A stretch of DNA of 64,000 nt from JBKBMT01 sp046295655. Its GTDB lineage: Bacteria > Pseudomonadota > Alphaproteobacteria > Rhodobacterales > Rhodobacteraceae. Both the position numbers and the translations under genes were made by a program. This document shows positions 9,076 through 17,550 of the stretch, piece by piece (position 1 is the stretch's first letter; each line of letters begins with the position of its first letter). The notes beneath the pieces are model-generated. The model was not told where the DNA came from, did no database searches, and saw only the letters and a list, made by a program, of their open reading frames with translations. The stretch lies in assembly GCA_046295655.1 (NCBI GenBank), contig JBKBMT010000003.1, positions 34,580-98,579 of the forward strand, written 5' to 3'.

Positions 9076-9531
9076 ATGAGCCTGCGCGAACGACTTTCGA
9101 CCGCCCTCAAGGAGGCGATGAAGGCGCGGGACGCCGACCGTCTGTCGACGCTGCGCCTGATCAATGCCGCGATCAAGGACCGCGAGATCGCCGACCGGGG
9201 CGAGGGCGGCAGCGGCATCGGCGATGCCGAGATCCTGGCGATCCTCGGCAAGATGGTGAAGCAGCGGCAGGACAGTGCCCGGGTCTATGAGGAAGGCGGG
9301 CGGCTGGAACTGGCCGAGAAGGAGCTGGCCGAGGTCGCGGTGATCGAGGAGTTCCTGCCGCGCCAGCTTGACGAGGCCGAGGTGGATGCGGCGATCGGTG
9401 CCGCGATCGCGGAAACCGGCGCCGCATCGATCCGCGACATGGGGCGGGTGATGGCCGCGCTGAAGGCGCGCCACACTGGCCAGATGGACTTTGCCGCTGT
9501 CGGCCCGCGGGTGAAGGCCCGGCTGGGCTGA
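9076..9531 (+). CDS. GatB/YqeY domain-containing protein
   Basis: Small cytosolic protein of 151 residues, the standard length for YqeY. It begins MSLRERLSTALKEAMKARD, the typical first helix. EFLPRQLDEAEV in the middle and TGAASIRDMGRVMAALK near the C-terminus match the family. The domain resembles the tRNA-binding tail of GatB and may support tRNA amidotransferase or tRNA binding, though its role is not settled. The frame is open far upstream across carA antisense, but family length and the ATG at 9076 set the start. Its stop lies three bases from the end of the convergent DUF2244 gene. Confidence 0.92.
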   Translation: MSLRERLSTALKEAMKARDADRLSTLRLINAAIKDREIADRGEGGSGIGDAEILAILGKMVKQRQDSARVYEEGGRLELAEKELAEVAVIEEFLPRQLDEAEVDAAIGAAIAETGAASIRDMGRVMAALKARHTGQMDFAAVGPRVKARLG

Positions 9532-9534
9532 GGC

Positions 9535-10020
9535 TCAGCGCAACTGCGCCAGCGCGGCGGAAAGCTCGCCCTGCAGTGCGAGGCGCTCCTCCTCGGTCAG
9601 GAACGCGCCGAGTTCGACCTCGCGCGGGCCGCCCTGAAGGGTCAGGTAGTTGGGCACCGGCCCCGCGGTCGCATGCAGGACCGGCCTGACCCAGTAGGGG
9701 TTCGCCTCCCAGGTCTGACAGCGGCCGCGCGGGCCGTGGCGCGTCAGCGTCACCCGGTCCTCGTCCAGGACCAGATCCTCTATGATCTCGGCATCGCGAT
9801 AGCTGCGGTCCAGCGCATACCAGACGGCAGCGATTGCGATCAGCATGAAGGGCAAGATGCCCCAGAGCACAGGCGAGCCGAGAACCGACAGCAGGGGCAG
9901 TGCGACCAGCGCCGCGGTCGCGCCAAGGAACGCAACCATGCCGCGCCGCGGAAGCGACCGGTACGGCCAGAGATGCAGACGCCGGCGCGGGCCGTCCGGC
10001 GGAAGCCATTCGTAGGGCAT
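9535..10020 (-). CDS. DUF2244 domain-containing membrane protein
   Basis: 161-residue inner-membrane protein from ATG at 10020; a TTG two codons upstream is less likely. It has a basic N-terminal stretch with RRLHLWPYRSL, two membrane helices at about residues 28-68, then a cytosolic beta-rich region with the conserved WEANPYWVRP. Both signatures are typical of DUF2244 proteins, which sit near cytochrome oxidase genes in many alphaproteobacteria. The position next to ctaD agrees with this. The function is not established; a role in oxidase assembly or respiratory membrane maintenance is a guess from context. Confidence 0.88.
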   Translation of the reverse strand: MPYEWLPPDGPRRRLHLWPYRSLPRRGMVAFLGATAALVALPLLSVLGSPVLWGILPFMLIAIAAVWYALDRSYRDAEIIEDLVLDEDRVTLTRHGPRGRCQTWEANPYWVRPVLHATAGPVPNYLTLQGGPREVELGAFLTEEERLALQGELSAALAQLR

Positions 10021-10090
10021 GGCCAAGATCTAGCGCGCCGCAGGTCCCGGGAAAAGGGCCGGATCCGGAAGCGCGAAAGCCGGAATGGAA

Positions 10091-10118
10091 CGGGGCCCCG
10101 GATTGCGCCGGGGCCCCG
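10091..10118 (-). terminator. Hairpin downstream of ctaD
   Basis: Perfect inverted repeat with an 11-bp G/C-only stem (10091-10101 and 10108-10118) and a 6-base loop, located 22 bp after the ctaD stop. On the ctaD strand it is followed only by a weak TTCC run, so it may be an RNA-stabilising or Rho-assisted terminator. Confidence 0.6.
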
Positions 10119-10139
10119 ATCGGTTTCGCAGATGGTGGG

Positions 10140-11813
10140 TCAGTGCGCGTGCACCCGTTCCCAATCCTCGCGCTTGGGCAGCTGCTCGAACGTGTGCTCG
10201 GGCGGCGGCGAGGGCAGCGTCCACTCCAGCGTGTCGGCGTGCTCGTTCCAGTAGTTGTTCGCGGTTTCGCGACGGCCGGCATACAGGGTGTAGAACACGA
10301 CGCCGATGAAGAACACGAAGCTTGCGAAGGCGATGAAGGCGCCGATCGAGCTGATCCAGTTCCAGTAGGCGAAGGCCTCGGGATAGTCGATGTAGCGCCG
10401 CGGCATGCCCTGACGGCCGAGGAAGTGCTGCGGGAAGAAGGTCAGGTTGGACCCGATGAACATCATCCAGAAATGCAGCTTGCCAGCCCATTCGGGGTAT
10501 TGCCGGCCCGACATCTTGCCGATCCAGTAGTAGACGCCCGCGAAGATCGCGAACACCGCGCCGAGGCTCATCACATAGTGGAAATGCGCCACGACGTAGT
10601 AGGTGTCGTGAAAGGCGCGGTCCAGCGAGGCCTGGCTGAGCACGATGCCGGTCACGCCGCCGACGGTGAACAGGAACAGGAAGCCGAAGGCCCAGAGCAT
10701 CGGGGTCTCGAACGTCACCGAGCCGCGCCACATGGTCGCGATCCAGCTGAAGATCTTGATCCCCGTGGGCACCGCGATGGTCATCGTCGCCAGCATGAAA
10801 TAGCTCTGCTGGGTCAGCGACATGCCGACCGTGTACATGTGGTGCGCCCAGACGATGAACCCGAGCGCCGCGATCGCGATCATCGCCCAGACCATCGGCA
10901 GGTAGCCGAACACCGGCTTGCGGGCGAATGTGGCGATGACGTGGCTGATGATCCCGAAGCCCGGCACGATGATGATGTAGACCTCGGGGTGCCCGAAGAA
11001 CCACAGGATGTGCTGATACAGGATGGGATCGCCGCCGCCGGCCGGGTCGAAGAAGGTGGTGCCGAAGTTCCGGTCCGTCAGCAGCATGGTGATCGCGCCC
11101 GCCAGAACCGGAAGCGCCAGCAGGATCATCCAGGCGGTCACGAAGATCGACCACGCGAACAGCGGCACCTTGAAAAGCGTCATGCCCGGAGCGCGCATGT
11201 TCAGGAAGGTCGTGATCATGTTGATCGCGCCGAGGATCGACGAGGCGCCCGACAGGTGCACGGCAAAGATGGCGAGATCCATCGAGATGCCGTCCTCGCG
11301 GGTCGAAAGCGGGGGATAGAGAACCCAGCCCACGCCCGACCCCATCTGCCCGTTGCCGCCCGGCGCGAACAGCGACGCCACGCCCAGCGAGGTGCCGGCG
11401 ACGTAAAGCCAGAACGACAGGTTGTTCATCCGCGGGAACGCCATGTCCGGCGCGCCGATGTGCAGCGGCATGAAATAGTTGCCGAAGCCGCCGAACAGCG
11501 CCGGGATCACGACGAAGAACATCATCAGGACGCCGTGATAGGTGATCATCACGTTCCAGAGATGCCCGTTCGGCGTGCAGTTCTCGGTCGCGGTCGGGAA
11601 CAGGCGGGCGCCTTCCATGCACATGTACTGGACGCCGGGCTCCATGAGCTCCATGCGCATGTAGACCGTGAAGATCACCGCGATCAGGCCGACGAAGCCC
11701 GAAGTGAACAGATAGAGAATCCCGATGTCCTTGTGGTTCGTCGACATGAACCAGCGGGTAAAGAACCCCCGGCTATCATGTTCTCCGTGACCGTGGATGG
11801 CAGCGTCGGCCAT
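10140..11813 (-). CDS. ctaD: Cytochrome c oxidase subunit I (aa3-type)
   Basis: Catalytic subunit of the aa3 cytochrome c oxidase in the inner membrane, 557 residues with twelve helices. MSTNHKDIG opens the conserved core. The heme a ligand region YHGVLMMFF is visible, as is HPEVYI, which supplies the CuB His cross-linked to Tyr and lies in the K-channel region. AHFHYVMSLGA carries the heme ligands of helix X. The D-channel Asn/Asp region is also recognisable. Together with cytochrome c2 it forms the terminal branch of aerobic respiration. Other oxidase subunits are elsewhere, as is usual in Rhodobacterales. Confidence 0.97.
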   Translation of the reverse strand: MADAAIHGHGEHDSRGFFTRWFMSTNHKDIGILYLFTSGFVGLIAVIFTVYMRMELMEPGVQYMCMEGARLFPTATENCTPNGHLWNVMITYHGVLMMFFVVIPALFGGFGNYFMPLHIGAPDMAFPRMNNLSFWLYVAGTSLGVASLFAPGGNGQMGSGVGWVLYPPLSTREDGISMDLAIFAVHLSGASSILGAINMITTFLNMRAPGMTLFKVPLFAWSIFVTAWMILLALPVLAGAITMLLTDRNFGTTFFDPAGGGDPILYQHILWFFGHPEVYIIIVPGFGIISHVIATFARKPVFGYLPMVWAMIAIAALGFIVWAHHMYTVGMSLTQQSYFMLATMTIAVPTGIKIFSWIATMWRGSVTFETPMLWAFGFLFLFTVGGVTGIVLSQASLDRAFHDTYYVVAHFHYVMSLGAVFAIFAGVYYWIGKMSGRQYPEWAGKLHFWMMFIGSNLTFFPQHFLGRQGMPRRYIDYPEAFAYWNWISSIGAFIAFASFVFFIGVVFYTLYAGRRETANNYWNEHADTLEWTLPSPPPEHTFEQLPKREDWERVHAH

Positions 11814-12026
11814 GCGCGTCTCCCGTCTTTCCTGCCGTGCCGGCGTTGGGCCGGTCCGTTGCTTGGGGCGCTTCGGCAGAATCCCTGCCGCGCGCCGGTT
11901 CCCGTCCTCGTTCTAGTGGCTTGCCGCCGACCGGGCAACGGCTGACTTTGACGCAGATCAGCTTTTGGCCCGTTCGCAGCGGTATCTGCGGCGACATTCT
12001 GACGCAGCGGACCGCATCAAACGGAC

Positions 12027-12056
12027 GGCGCGGCGCAGGTTGTCCCGCGCCGCGCC
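12027..12056 (-). terminator. Hairpin downstream of cycA
   Basis: Ten-base-pair G/C stem (12027-12036 with 12047-12056) and a 10-base loop, 22 bp past the cytochrome c2 stop. On the cycA strand a short CGTTTG run follows. Probable intrinsic or stabilising terminator separating cycA from ctaD. Confidence 0.6.
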
Positions 12057-12078
12057 GGATGCGCCGGATACGGCCGTG

Positions 12079-12501
12079 TCAGTTGCTCGGCGAGATCGAT
12101 GCAAGCCAGGCCGCGATATCTTCGCCGCCCTTGCGCAGCTTGAAGGTCATCGTGCTCTTGGCCTTGCTGTCGCCCAGATAGGCCTGAAGGAACTTGGTCG
12201 CGTCATGGGTATATTCGTCGAAGGTCTCGATATCCCAGACCAGACCCTTCTCGCCCGCGGCCTTCATCGAGGGGCTGTAGCGGAACCCTTCGGCAGTGCC
12301 CGCGACGCGGCCGATCACGCCGTAGAGGTTGGGCCCCGTCTTGCCGCCCTTCACGATCTCTGTCCCGTCCGGCGCGACGACGGCGTGGCAGGACTTGCAC
12401 TTGCCGAATTCCTTCTCGCCGTTGGCGATGTCGCCGCTGGCCAATGCGGGAACGGACAAGCCAGCCATCACTGCGGATGCAGCAAGCAGCGTTCGAAGCA
12501 T
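12079..12501 (-). CDS. cycA: Cytochrome c2 / c550 (class I c-type cytochrome)
   Basis: Periplasmic electron carrier of 140 residues. A signal peptide (MLRTLLAASAVMAG..., cleavage after ALA about residue 21) is followed by the heme attachment site CKSCH. TGPNLYGVIGR is a class I hallmark. The distal Met ligand is in MTFKL. These features and the overall length match Rhodobacter cytochrome c2 and Paracoccus cytochrome c550. It carries electrons from the bc1 complex to cytochrome oxidase, which fits ctaD being the next gene downstream. An AAAGGAAAA ribosome site precedes the ATG. The symbol follows homology to cycA. Confidence 0.92.
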   Translation of the reverse strand: MLRTLLAASAVMAGLSVPALASGDIANGEKEFGKCKSCHAVVAPDGTEIVKGGKTGPNLYGVIGRVAGTAEGFRYSPSMKAAGEKGLVWDIETFDEYTHDATKFLQAYLGDSKAKSTMTFKLRKGGEDIAAWLASISPSN

Positions 12502-12604
12502 CGCGTTTTCCTTTCTCTGCGGAAATGGTGCCGCGCGGTTCTAGCACCGGGCCCGAGCACGCTCCAACACAAAACGCCGAGATGCGCCACTTCGTCCCGG
12601 CCGG

Positions 12605-13708
12605 TCAGCCGGGGCGGGCCGTGCCCGGCGCATCCGGGTCGGGCCAGCTGGGCGGGGTGGCAAGCCGGATCAGGGCTGCCTGGCTGCGCGTGTCGGTCTT
12701 GTCGAAGATCCGCTGGAGATGGGTGCGCGCCGTGCTCAGCGCGATCCCCAGCGCGTCCGCCGCCTCGCGCAGGCTCTGCCCGGCGACGATCCGCCCTGCG
12801 ATGGCGGCCTCTCGCGGGGTCAGGCCATGACGCTCGGCCAGCGTCTTCAAGGGCAAGGTCCGGGCGGCGTCCTCGAGGATCACGACCGCCAGCGGATCGG
12901 CCGGCAGGAAGGGCGTATCGGCCCCGCACCACGGCGCCACCCGGACCCGCAGCCCGTCGCGCGCGGTCAGGTCCGTGCCCATGGGCGGAACCTCGCCGCG
13001 GTGCGGGCGGGTGGCCCGGTCCAGCGCCGCCGCCGAGCCCGGAATACCCGGGATCACCAGACGCCCGAAATCGATCCGCGCCCGGCCCTGCGCCTCGAGC
13101 CGGGCCGCCCGCTCCGAGAGCGCACGGACCCGTCCCGCCCGGTCGCATACGAAAGTGCCTGCGCCGACACGATCGAGCTGCCGCGCGAACATCGTGGCGC
13201 CGCCTTCGACCGCGGTCTGCGCGGCGGCGGCGAGTGTCCGCGCCAGCCCGGCCGCCCGGGCGAGTTCGAGCGTGTCGAAACCTTCGCGCCGCCGCGCCCT
13301 GCCGAATGACATCAGTGCCGCACCTGCGTGATCGCGCGCAAGAACCAGGGTCAGCGTCGCATCCATGCCCTGCGGCGCGATGAATTCGTTCCAGATCACC
13401 GAGCGGCGATAGGCCACCGGCCCCGGCACGGCCTCGCCGGAAAGCGCCGAGCCGGGGCTTGCCCGCATCGCGGCGGCCCAGATGTGATTGTGTGGGTGCA
13501 GCTCCTCGGCATAGCGGCGGTGCCAGAAGGGGTCTGTGTCAGGGCATATGGCGCCCCAGTCCCGTCCGTCCGTCCCCCTGAAGCCGCAGGCCGCGGTGTG
13601 CGCGCCAAGCGCCTGACACAGTTCCCGCAATGCCTCCGGCCAGTGCCGGGGGTCGACGGCGGCGGCGTGGGCCAGGCCGATGGCTCGGGCAGCGGCGAGG
13701 GCATCCAT
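12605..13708 (-). CDS. LuxR-type helix-turn-helix transcriptional regulator
   Basis: 367-residue regulator starting at ATG 13708. The N-terminal 250 residues are rich in Trp and Ala and match no sensor domain that I can name with confidence. The C-terminal LuxR HTH is clear: LTPREAAIAGRIVAGQS, REAADALGI, then the recognition helix STARTHLQRIFDKT with the usual SQAALIRL end. This organisation is typical of the orphan LuxR regulators of Rhizobiales and Rhodobacterales. It is divergent from the DUF4188 gene with 99 bp between starts, so that gene is its most likely target. Confidence 0.85.
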   Translation of the reverse strand: MDALAAARAIGLAHAAAVDPRHWPEALRELCQALGAHTAACGFRGTDGRDWGAICPDTDPFWHRRYAEELHPHNHIWAAAMRASPGSALSGEAVPGPVAYRRSVIWNEFIAPQGMDATLTLVLARDHAGAALMSFGRARRREGFDTLELARAAGLARTLAAAAQTAVEGGATMFARQLDRVGAGTFVCDRAGRVRALSERAARLEAQGRARIDFGRLVIPGIPGSAAALDRATRPHRGEVPPMGTDLTARDGLRVRVAPWCGADTPFLPADPLAVVILEDAARTLPLKTLAERHGLTPREAAIAGRIVAGQSLREAADALGIALSTARTHLQRIFDKTDTRSQAALIRLATPPSWPDPDAPGTARPG

Positions 13709-13807
13709 GGGCAGCCCCTGCGAACAGCCCTCGTATCCTGCGATCGTGGGATGCGCAGGTCCAGCACCGGGTTCAGGATCGGGGTCAGGACAGCATCGAG
13801 GCGTGCC

Positions 13808-14302
13808 ATGGCCCGGATTCCCGCCAAACCCTACGCCGCCCGGATCGCGGGCGATTTCGTCGTGTTCCTGATCGGCATGCGGATCAACAAGCCGTGGAAG
13901 GTCGGCACCTGGTGGCCGGTCTTCTGGGGCATGGGCGCGATGGTCGCAGAGCTCGAGAAGAAGGGCCGCGAGTCGGGGTTTCTTGGCCATACCCCGCTCA
14001 GGATGCTGGTCAATGTCCAGTATTGGCGCAGCTTCGACCATCTGGAGGCCTATGCGCGGTCGAAGGACGCGCTGCACTGGCCGGCCTGGGTCGCGCTGAA
14101 CCGCAGGATCAAGGACCGGCGCGAAGACATCGGTTTCTGGCACGAGACCTACCTGGTCCGTGCCGGCGAATACGAGACGACCTATTCCGGCATGCCCCTC
14201 TTCGGGCTGGCGGGGGCGTCCGAGGCGGTCGATCACGCCCCCGGCCGGATGACCGCCCGCGAGCGGCTGCGCTGCCCGCTGCCGGCGGACTGCGCGCCAT
14301 GA
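13808..14302 (+). CDS. DUF4188 family (monooxygenase-like) protein
   Basis: 164-residue cytosolic protein with the DUF4188 pattern: FVVFLIGMRINKPWKVGTW near the N-terminus, then VQYWRSFDHLEAYA and FWHETYLV. The family has a dimeric ferredoxin-like fold related to small heme-dependent or cofactor-free monooxygenases and includes phenylacetaldoxime dehydratase relatives. Its activity here is unknown. ATG 13808 gives the family length. Its stop overlaps the start of the degraded reductase gene (ATGA), which suggests the two once formed an operon under the divergent LuxR regulator. Confidence 0.8.
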   Translation: MARIPAKPYAARIAGDFVVFLIGMRINKPWKVGTWWPVFWGMGAMVAELEKKGRESGFLGHTPLRMLVNVQYWRSFDHLEAYARSKDALHWPAWVALNRRIKDRREDIGFWHETYLVRAGEYETTYSGMPLFGLAGASEAVDHAPGRMTARERLRCPLPADCAP

Positions 14303-15048
14303 CCGAGCCTCGGGGCCGCATCCTGATCGCCGGGGCCAACGGGCACCCGGGCCACAGCCTCGCGCTGGCGCCGCGGGCGCGGTGCGCAATCCCTCCGACC
14401 GCGCAAGGACCGGGCCGCTGCGTCCGGCTCGGCCGAGGCCGACGGCCAGATGTTGCGCGATCCGGTCGAGGGGGCACCGAATGCGGTGCGCGCCGGCCGT
14501 GGCCCGGCCGTGGCGTCGGGGGTCAGCATGGTCCCGGCCCTGCCCTGGGCGATCATCGGCCCGGGCTTCCCGCGCGGCACCGCCGCTACCGACATCATCG
14601 CGGCGACGATGCCGGGCGGGTGGCGGACGGGGGTGCCCAACTCGACCCTTCTGCTGGTCGATGTGCGCGACGTGGTGACCGGCCACACCCCTCCGCCGGA
14701 TCCGACGACCGGGGACGGTTCCTGATCGTCAACGTCCGCCAGCCGCATTTCCGCCAGGCCTTGGCCGGGGTGCGCAGGATCGGACCTGCAGTGCCGCGCA
14801 GCCTGATGACCCTTCCCGACGCGATGCCGCCGCTCGCGCCGAGTTCGATGCACCGAGCCAGCGCCAGCGGGTGGCGCCCGGTGTCCTTCGGTCGGTTCGT
14901 GAGCATGGAGCGGTGCAGGTGGTGGGTTTGTTCCTGCGACCCGGGCCAAGCGGCTGCCGGGCTGCGGCAGGAGATCCCGCTGCCGCGGTCGCTGGCCGAC
15001 GCGATTGCCGCGATGCGCGCCCTGCGCGCCTCCGAGGGGCGCCGCTAG
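14299..15048 (+). pseudogene. Degraded NAD(P)-dependent epimerase / dihydroflavonol-reductase-like gene
   Basis: Three pieces of one SDR/epimerase-type protein lie in two reading frames. An N-terminal nucleotide-binding start (RILIAGANGHPGHSLAL) is in frame from ATG 14299. The middle (about 14402-14725, plus-one frame) has PALPWAIIGPGFPRG and the LLLVDVRDVVTGH segment typical of extended SDRs. The C-terminal end returns to the first frame (FLIVNVRQPHFRQALAG to SLADAIAAMRA). About 100 residues that should follow the Rossmann start are missing, so there is at least one internal deletion and two frame changes. It was probably the partner of the DUF4188 gene. Confidence 0.75.
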
Positions 15049-15716
15049 ACCGCGCAGCCCGGCAGCGCCCCGTCGGGGAAGGCCAGCGGAAACGTCGCTC
15101 TCAGCGCCGCGTCCACGTCCCCCAGGGTCACCGGCAGGCCGAGGTCCACCAGCGAGGTCACGCCGTGCCCGGTGATCCCGCAGGGCACGATCCCGTCGAA
15201 ATGGCCAAGCTCGGGTTCCACGTTGATCGACAGGCCATGAAACGATACCCAGCGGCGCAGCTTGACCCCGATGGCCGCGATCTTGTCCTCGCGCGGGGTG
15301 CCGTCGGGCAGGGGGGGCTTGTCGGGGCGTTCGACCCAGACGCCCACGCGCCCCGCCCGCCGCTCGCCGCGCACGTTGAACTCCGCCAGCGTGCGGATCA
15401 CCCAATCCTCGAGCGCATGGACGAAGCAGCGCACGTCGCGCCCCCGGGCGCCTACATCGAGCATGACATAGACCACCCTCTGCCCGGGCCCGTGATAGGT
15501 GTATTGTCCGCCCCGCCCTGCCGTGAACACCGGAAACCGCCCCGGATCGGTCAGATCCTCGGGCCGTGCCGATGTGCCCGCCGTGTAGAGCGGCGGGTGT
15601 TCCAGCAGCCAGATCGCCTCGGGCGCCGTGCCCGCGCGGATCTGCGCGACCCGCCGCTCCATTGCAGCCACTGTTTCCCGATAGGGCGCAAGGCCCGCTA
15701 TCACGCGCCATTCCAT
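15045..15716 (-). CDS. lipB: Lipoyl(octanoyl) transferase
   Basis: Transfers octanoate from acyl carrier protein to lipoyl domains of 2-oxoacid dehydrogenases. It has 223 residues from ATG at 15716, the family length. Conserved elements are RGGQYTYHGPGQRVVY, the KIAAIGVKLRRWVSFHG segment with the catalytic Lys, and IVPCGI with the acyl-accepting Cys. The frame is open for another 250 bases upstream, but that part overlaps the divergent PG-binding gene and has no family similarity. LipA is not in the window. Confidence 0.95.
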   Translation of the reverse strand: MEWRVIAGLAPYRETVAAMERRVAQIRAGTAPEAIWLLEHPPLYTAGTSARPEDLTDPGRFPVFTAGRGGQYTYHGPGQRVVYVMLDVGARGRDVRCFVHALEDWVIRTLAEFNVRGERRAGRVGVWVERPDKPPLPDGTPREDKIAAIGVKLRRWVSFHGLSINVEPELGHFDGIVPCGITGHGVTSLVDLGLPVTLGDVDAALRATFPLAFPDGALPGCAV

Positions 15717-15813
15717 GCCGGTTCCGCCAACGGATGAAGAAATCCCTTTGTTCCTGACGATGCCGTGATACCTTGTCGGAAGATTGGTGGAAATCCTTGG
15801 TGGAGACGCGAAG

Positions 15814-17259
15814 ATGACAGTGAAACGTTTCGCGGCCGGGTGCCTTGCCGCCTCGGTCGCTCTTGCCCCCGTCACGGCAGCCGCGGGCGACGGTCTTGCC
15901 GGCGGCATCATCGGCGGCATCATCGGCGGCATTATCGTCAACGAGGCCAACAAGCAGCGGCGCACCACCGTCCGGCAGGCTCAGCCCCGCGCAACCGTTT
16001 CCTCGTCCCAGCGCGAGGCCAACCGCGAAGTGCAGGTGGCGCTGAACCATTTCGGCTATCCGGTCGGCACGCCCGACGGCGCCATCGGGCCGCGTTCGCG
16101 CTCGGCGATCTCGCAGTTCCAGGCGACGCTCGGCTATCCGCCCACCGGCCAGCTGAGCGATTTCGAGCGGACGATCCTTGTCTCCGCATATCATCGGGCC
16201 ATTGCCGGAGGTCCGGCGTCGATGCAGATCGCCGCCAACCATCCGCAGGGCATGCGCGGCATCCTGTTCGCCCAGCGCGACGAGATGATGGGCATCGTGC
16301 CGCATGGTCAGGGGATGATGGCGGCCGCGCCGGCCCAGCCGGCCCCGCTGGTGGTCGAGGTGCCGCAACCGGCCGTACCGACACCCGCGACCGAGGCGCC
16401 GCCCGGCCCGGCGCTGCCGTCGTTCCTGGGAACGGGCGCGGTGATGGCCTCGCTCGCCTCCCACTGCAACCGGGTCAGCCTTCTGACGAACACCAACGGC
16501 GGCTTCGTCACTGCGGCAACCATGACCGACCCGACCTTCGCGCTGTCGGAGCAGTTCTGCCTTGCGCGCACCTATGCCATGGCGCAGGGCGAGGAGCTGA
16601 TGGCCAAGGTCGCGGGCTTCACCCCGCAGCAGATCGCCCAGCAGTGCGAAGGGCTCGCGCCGGTGCTGAAGGACAATGTCTCGGCCCTGTCGGTGCAGGA
16701 CCGCGATGCGGTCCTTCAGGGGGTCTCGGGCTTCGTGCTTGGGTCGGGCATGGCGCCGGCCCAGCTCTCGGGCACGGCGCGCATCTGCCTCGGGGTCGGC
16801 TATACCACCGACAACATGGATGTGGCCATCGGCTCGGCGCTGATCCTGACGGTTCTGGGCGAGCGTGGCTATGCCGAGCTTCTGGGTCATCATCTGGTGC
16901 AGGGATTCGGCACCTCGACGCGGCCCGATCTGGCGCTCTCCTGGTTCGAGATGAGCCTCGAGGCCACACCGGGCGGCACCATGGTCTTTGCCCCCGGCAT
17001 GCCCGATCGCGCCGACCTCATCCGGCGCGCGGCCTTCATCGTCGGCGGCAAGCCGGAGCGGGCCGAGATCCAGGCACCGGTGCCGGCAGGGTTGCCCTCG
17101 TTCCAGGTGCCCGCAGCGCCTGCCGCCCCGGCCCAGCAGGCCGAGGTGGCTCCGGCCCCGGTCCAGACCCAGACGGCCGCAACGGAAGGCGAGTATCGGG
17201 CCGGCGTCGATGCGCTGCCGCTGGCTGCCCGACTGCCCTTCCTGATCTTCCGCAACTGA
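15814..17259 (+). CDS. Secreted peptidoglycan-binding domain protein with glycine-zipper segment
   Basis: 481-residue exported protein. ATG 15814 gives a clean signal peptide (MTVKRFAAGCLAASVALA, cleavage after AAA about residue 23); the earlier ATG at 15784 would put ten extra polar residues ahead of it. Right after cleavage comes a GGIIGGIIGGII glycine zipper, which may insert in membrane. A PG_binding_1 domain follows (QVALNHFGYPVGTPDGAIGPRS) at about residues 60-125. The remainder has Pro/Ala linkers and a central region with CNRV and CLART cysteines that I do not recognise. A periplasmic cell-wall role is inferred from the domain. Confidence 0.8.
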   Translation: MTVKRFAAGCLAASVALAPVTAAAGDGLAGGIIGGIIGGIIVNEANKQRRTTVRQAQPRATVSSSQREANREVQVALNHFGYPVGTPDGAIGPRSRSAISQFQATLGYPPTGQLSDFERTILVSAYHRAIAGGPASMQIAANHPQGMRGILFAQRDEMMGIVPHGQGMMAAAPAQPAPLVVEVPQPAVPTPATEAPPGPALPSFLGTGAVMASLASHCNRVSLLTNTNGGFVTAATMTDPTFALSEQFCLARTYAMAQGEELMAKVAGFTPQQIAQQCEGLAPVLKDNVSALSVQDRDAVLQGVSGFVLGSGMAPAQLSGTARICLGVGYTTDNMDVAIGSALILTVLGERGYAELLGHHLVQGFGTSTRPDLALSWFEMSLEATPGGTMVFAPGMPDRADLIRRAAFIVGGKPERAEIQAPVPAGLPSFQVPAAPAAPAQQAEVAPAPVQTQTAATEGEYRAGVDALPLAARLPFLIFRN

Positions 17260-17268
17260 GCGGACGGA

Positions 17269-17297
17269 CGACCCGCCCCGTCCTCGCGGGCGGGTCG
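17269..17297 (+). terminator. Hairpin after the PG-binding protein gene
   Basis: Ten-base-pair stem (17269-17278 with 17288-17297) and 9-base loop, ten bases after the stop and ahead of tRNA-Leu. No T-run follows, so intrinsic termination is uncertain. Confidence 0.5.
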
Positions 17298-17380
17298 CCA
17301 CCAGCGTCTCCGACGCAGAATCCCCCTTTCCTTCATCCGCACCCTTCGCTAAACACCGCGTCACCCGAGCCTCGGACTGT

Positions 17381-17467
17381 GCGGTCGTGGCGGAATTGGT
17401 AGACGCGCAGCGTTGAGGTCGCTGTGGGGTAACTCCCGTGGAAGTTCGAGTCTTCTCGACCGCACCA
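17381..17467 (+). tRNA. trnL: tRNA-Leu (anticodon GAG)
   Basis: 87-base leucine tRNA with encoded CCA. The 7-bp acceptor stem pairs 17381-17387 with 17457-17463, followed by A and CCA at 17464-17467. The anticodon GAG is at 17415-17417 in a loop flanked by AGCG/CGCT stems, so it reads CTC and CTT. A long variable arm (GTGGGGTAACTCCCGT) and the GTTCGAGTC T-loop confirm a class II leucine tRNA. No integration remnant follows it. Confidence 0.97.
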
Positions 17468-17550
17468 GAGGTTCCGGCTCGGGTGGTCCGGTTCAGGTTG
17501 CCGCATCCCGGACCGGCGGCTAGGGTCCGCCCAGAAACCGGGGCTGCCGC

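Noticed and set aside
15717..15968. 84-codon N-terminal extension of lipB
   Set aside because: Antisense to the start of the PG-binding gene, absent from the LipB family, and the ATG at 15716 gives the normal length.
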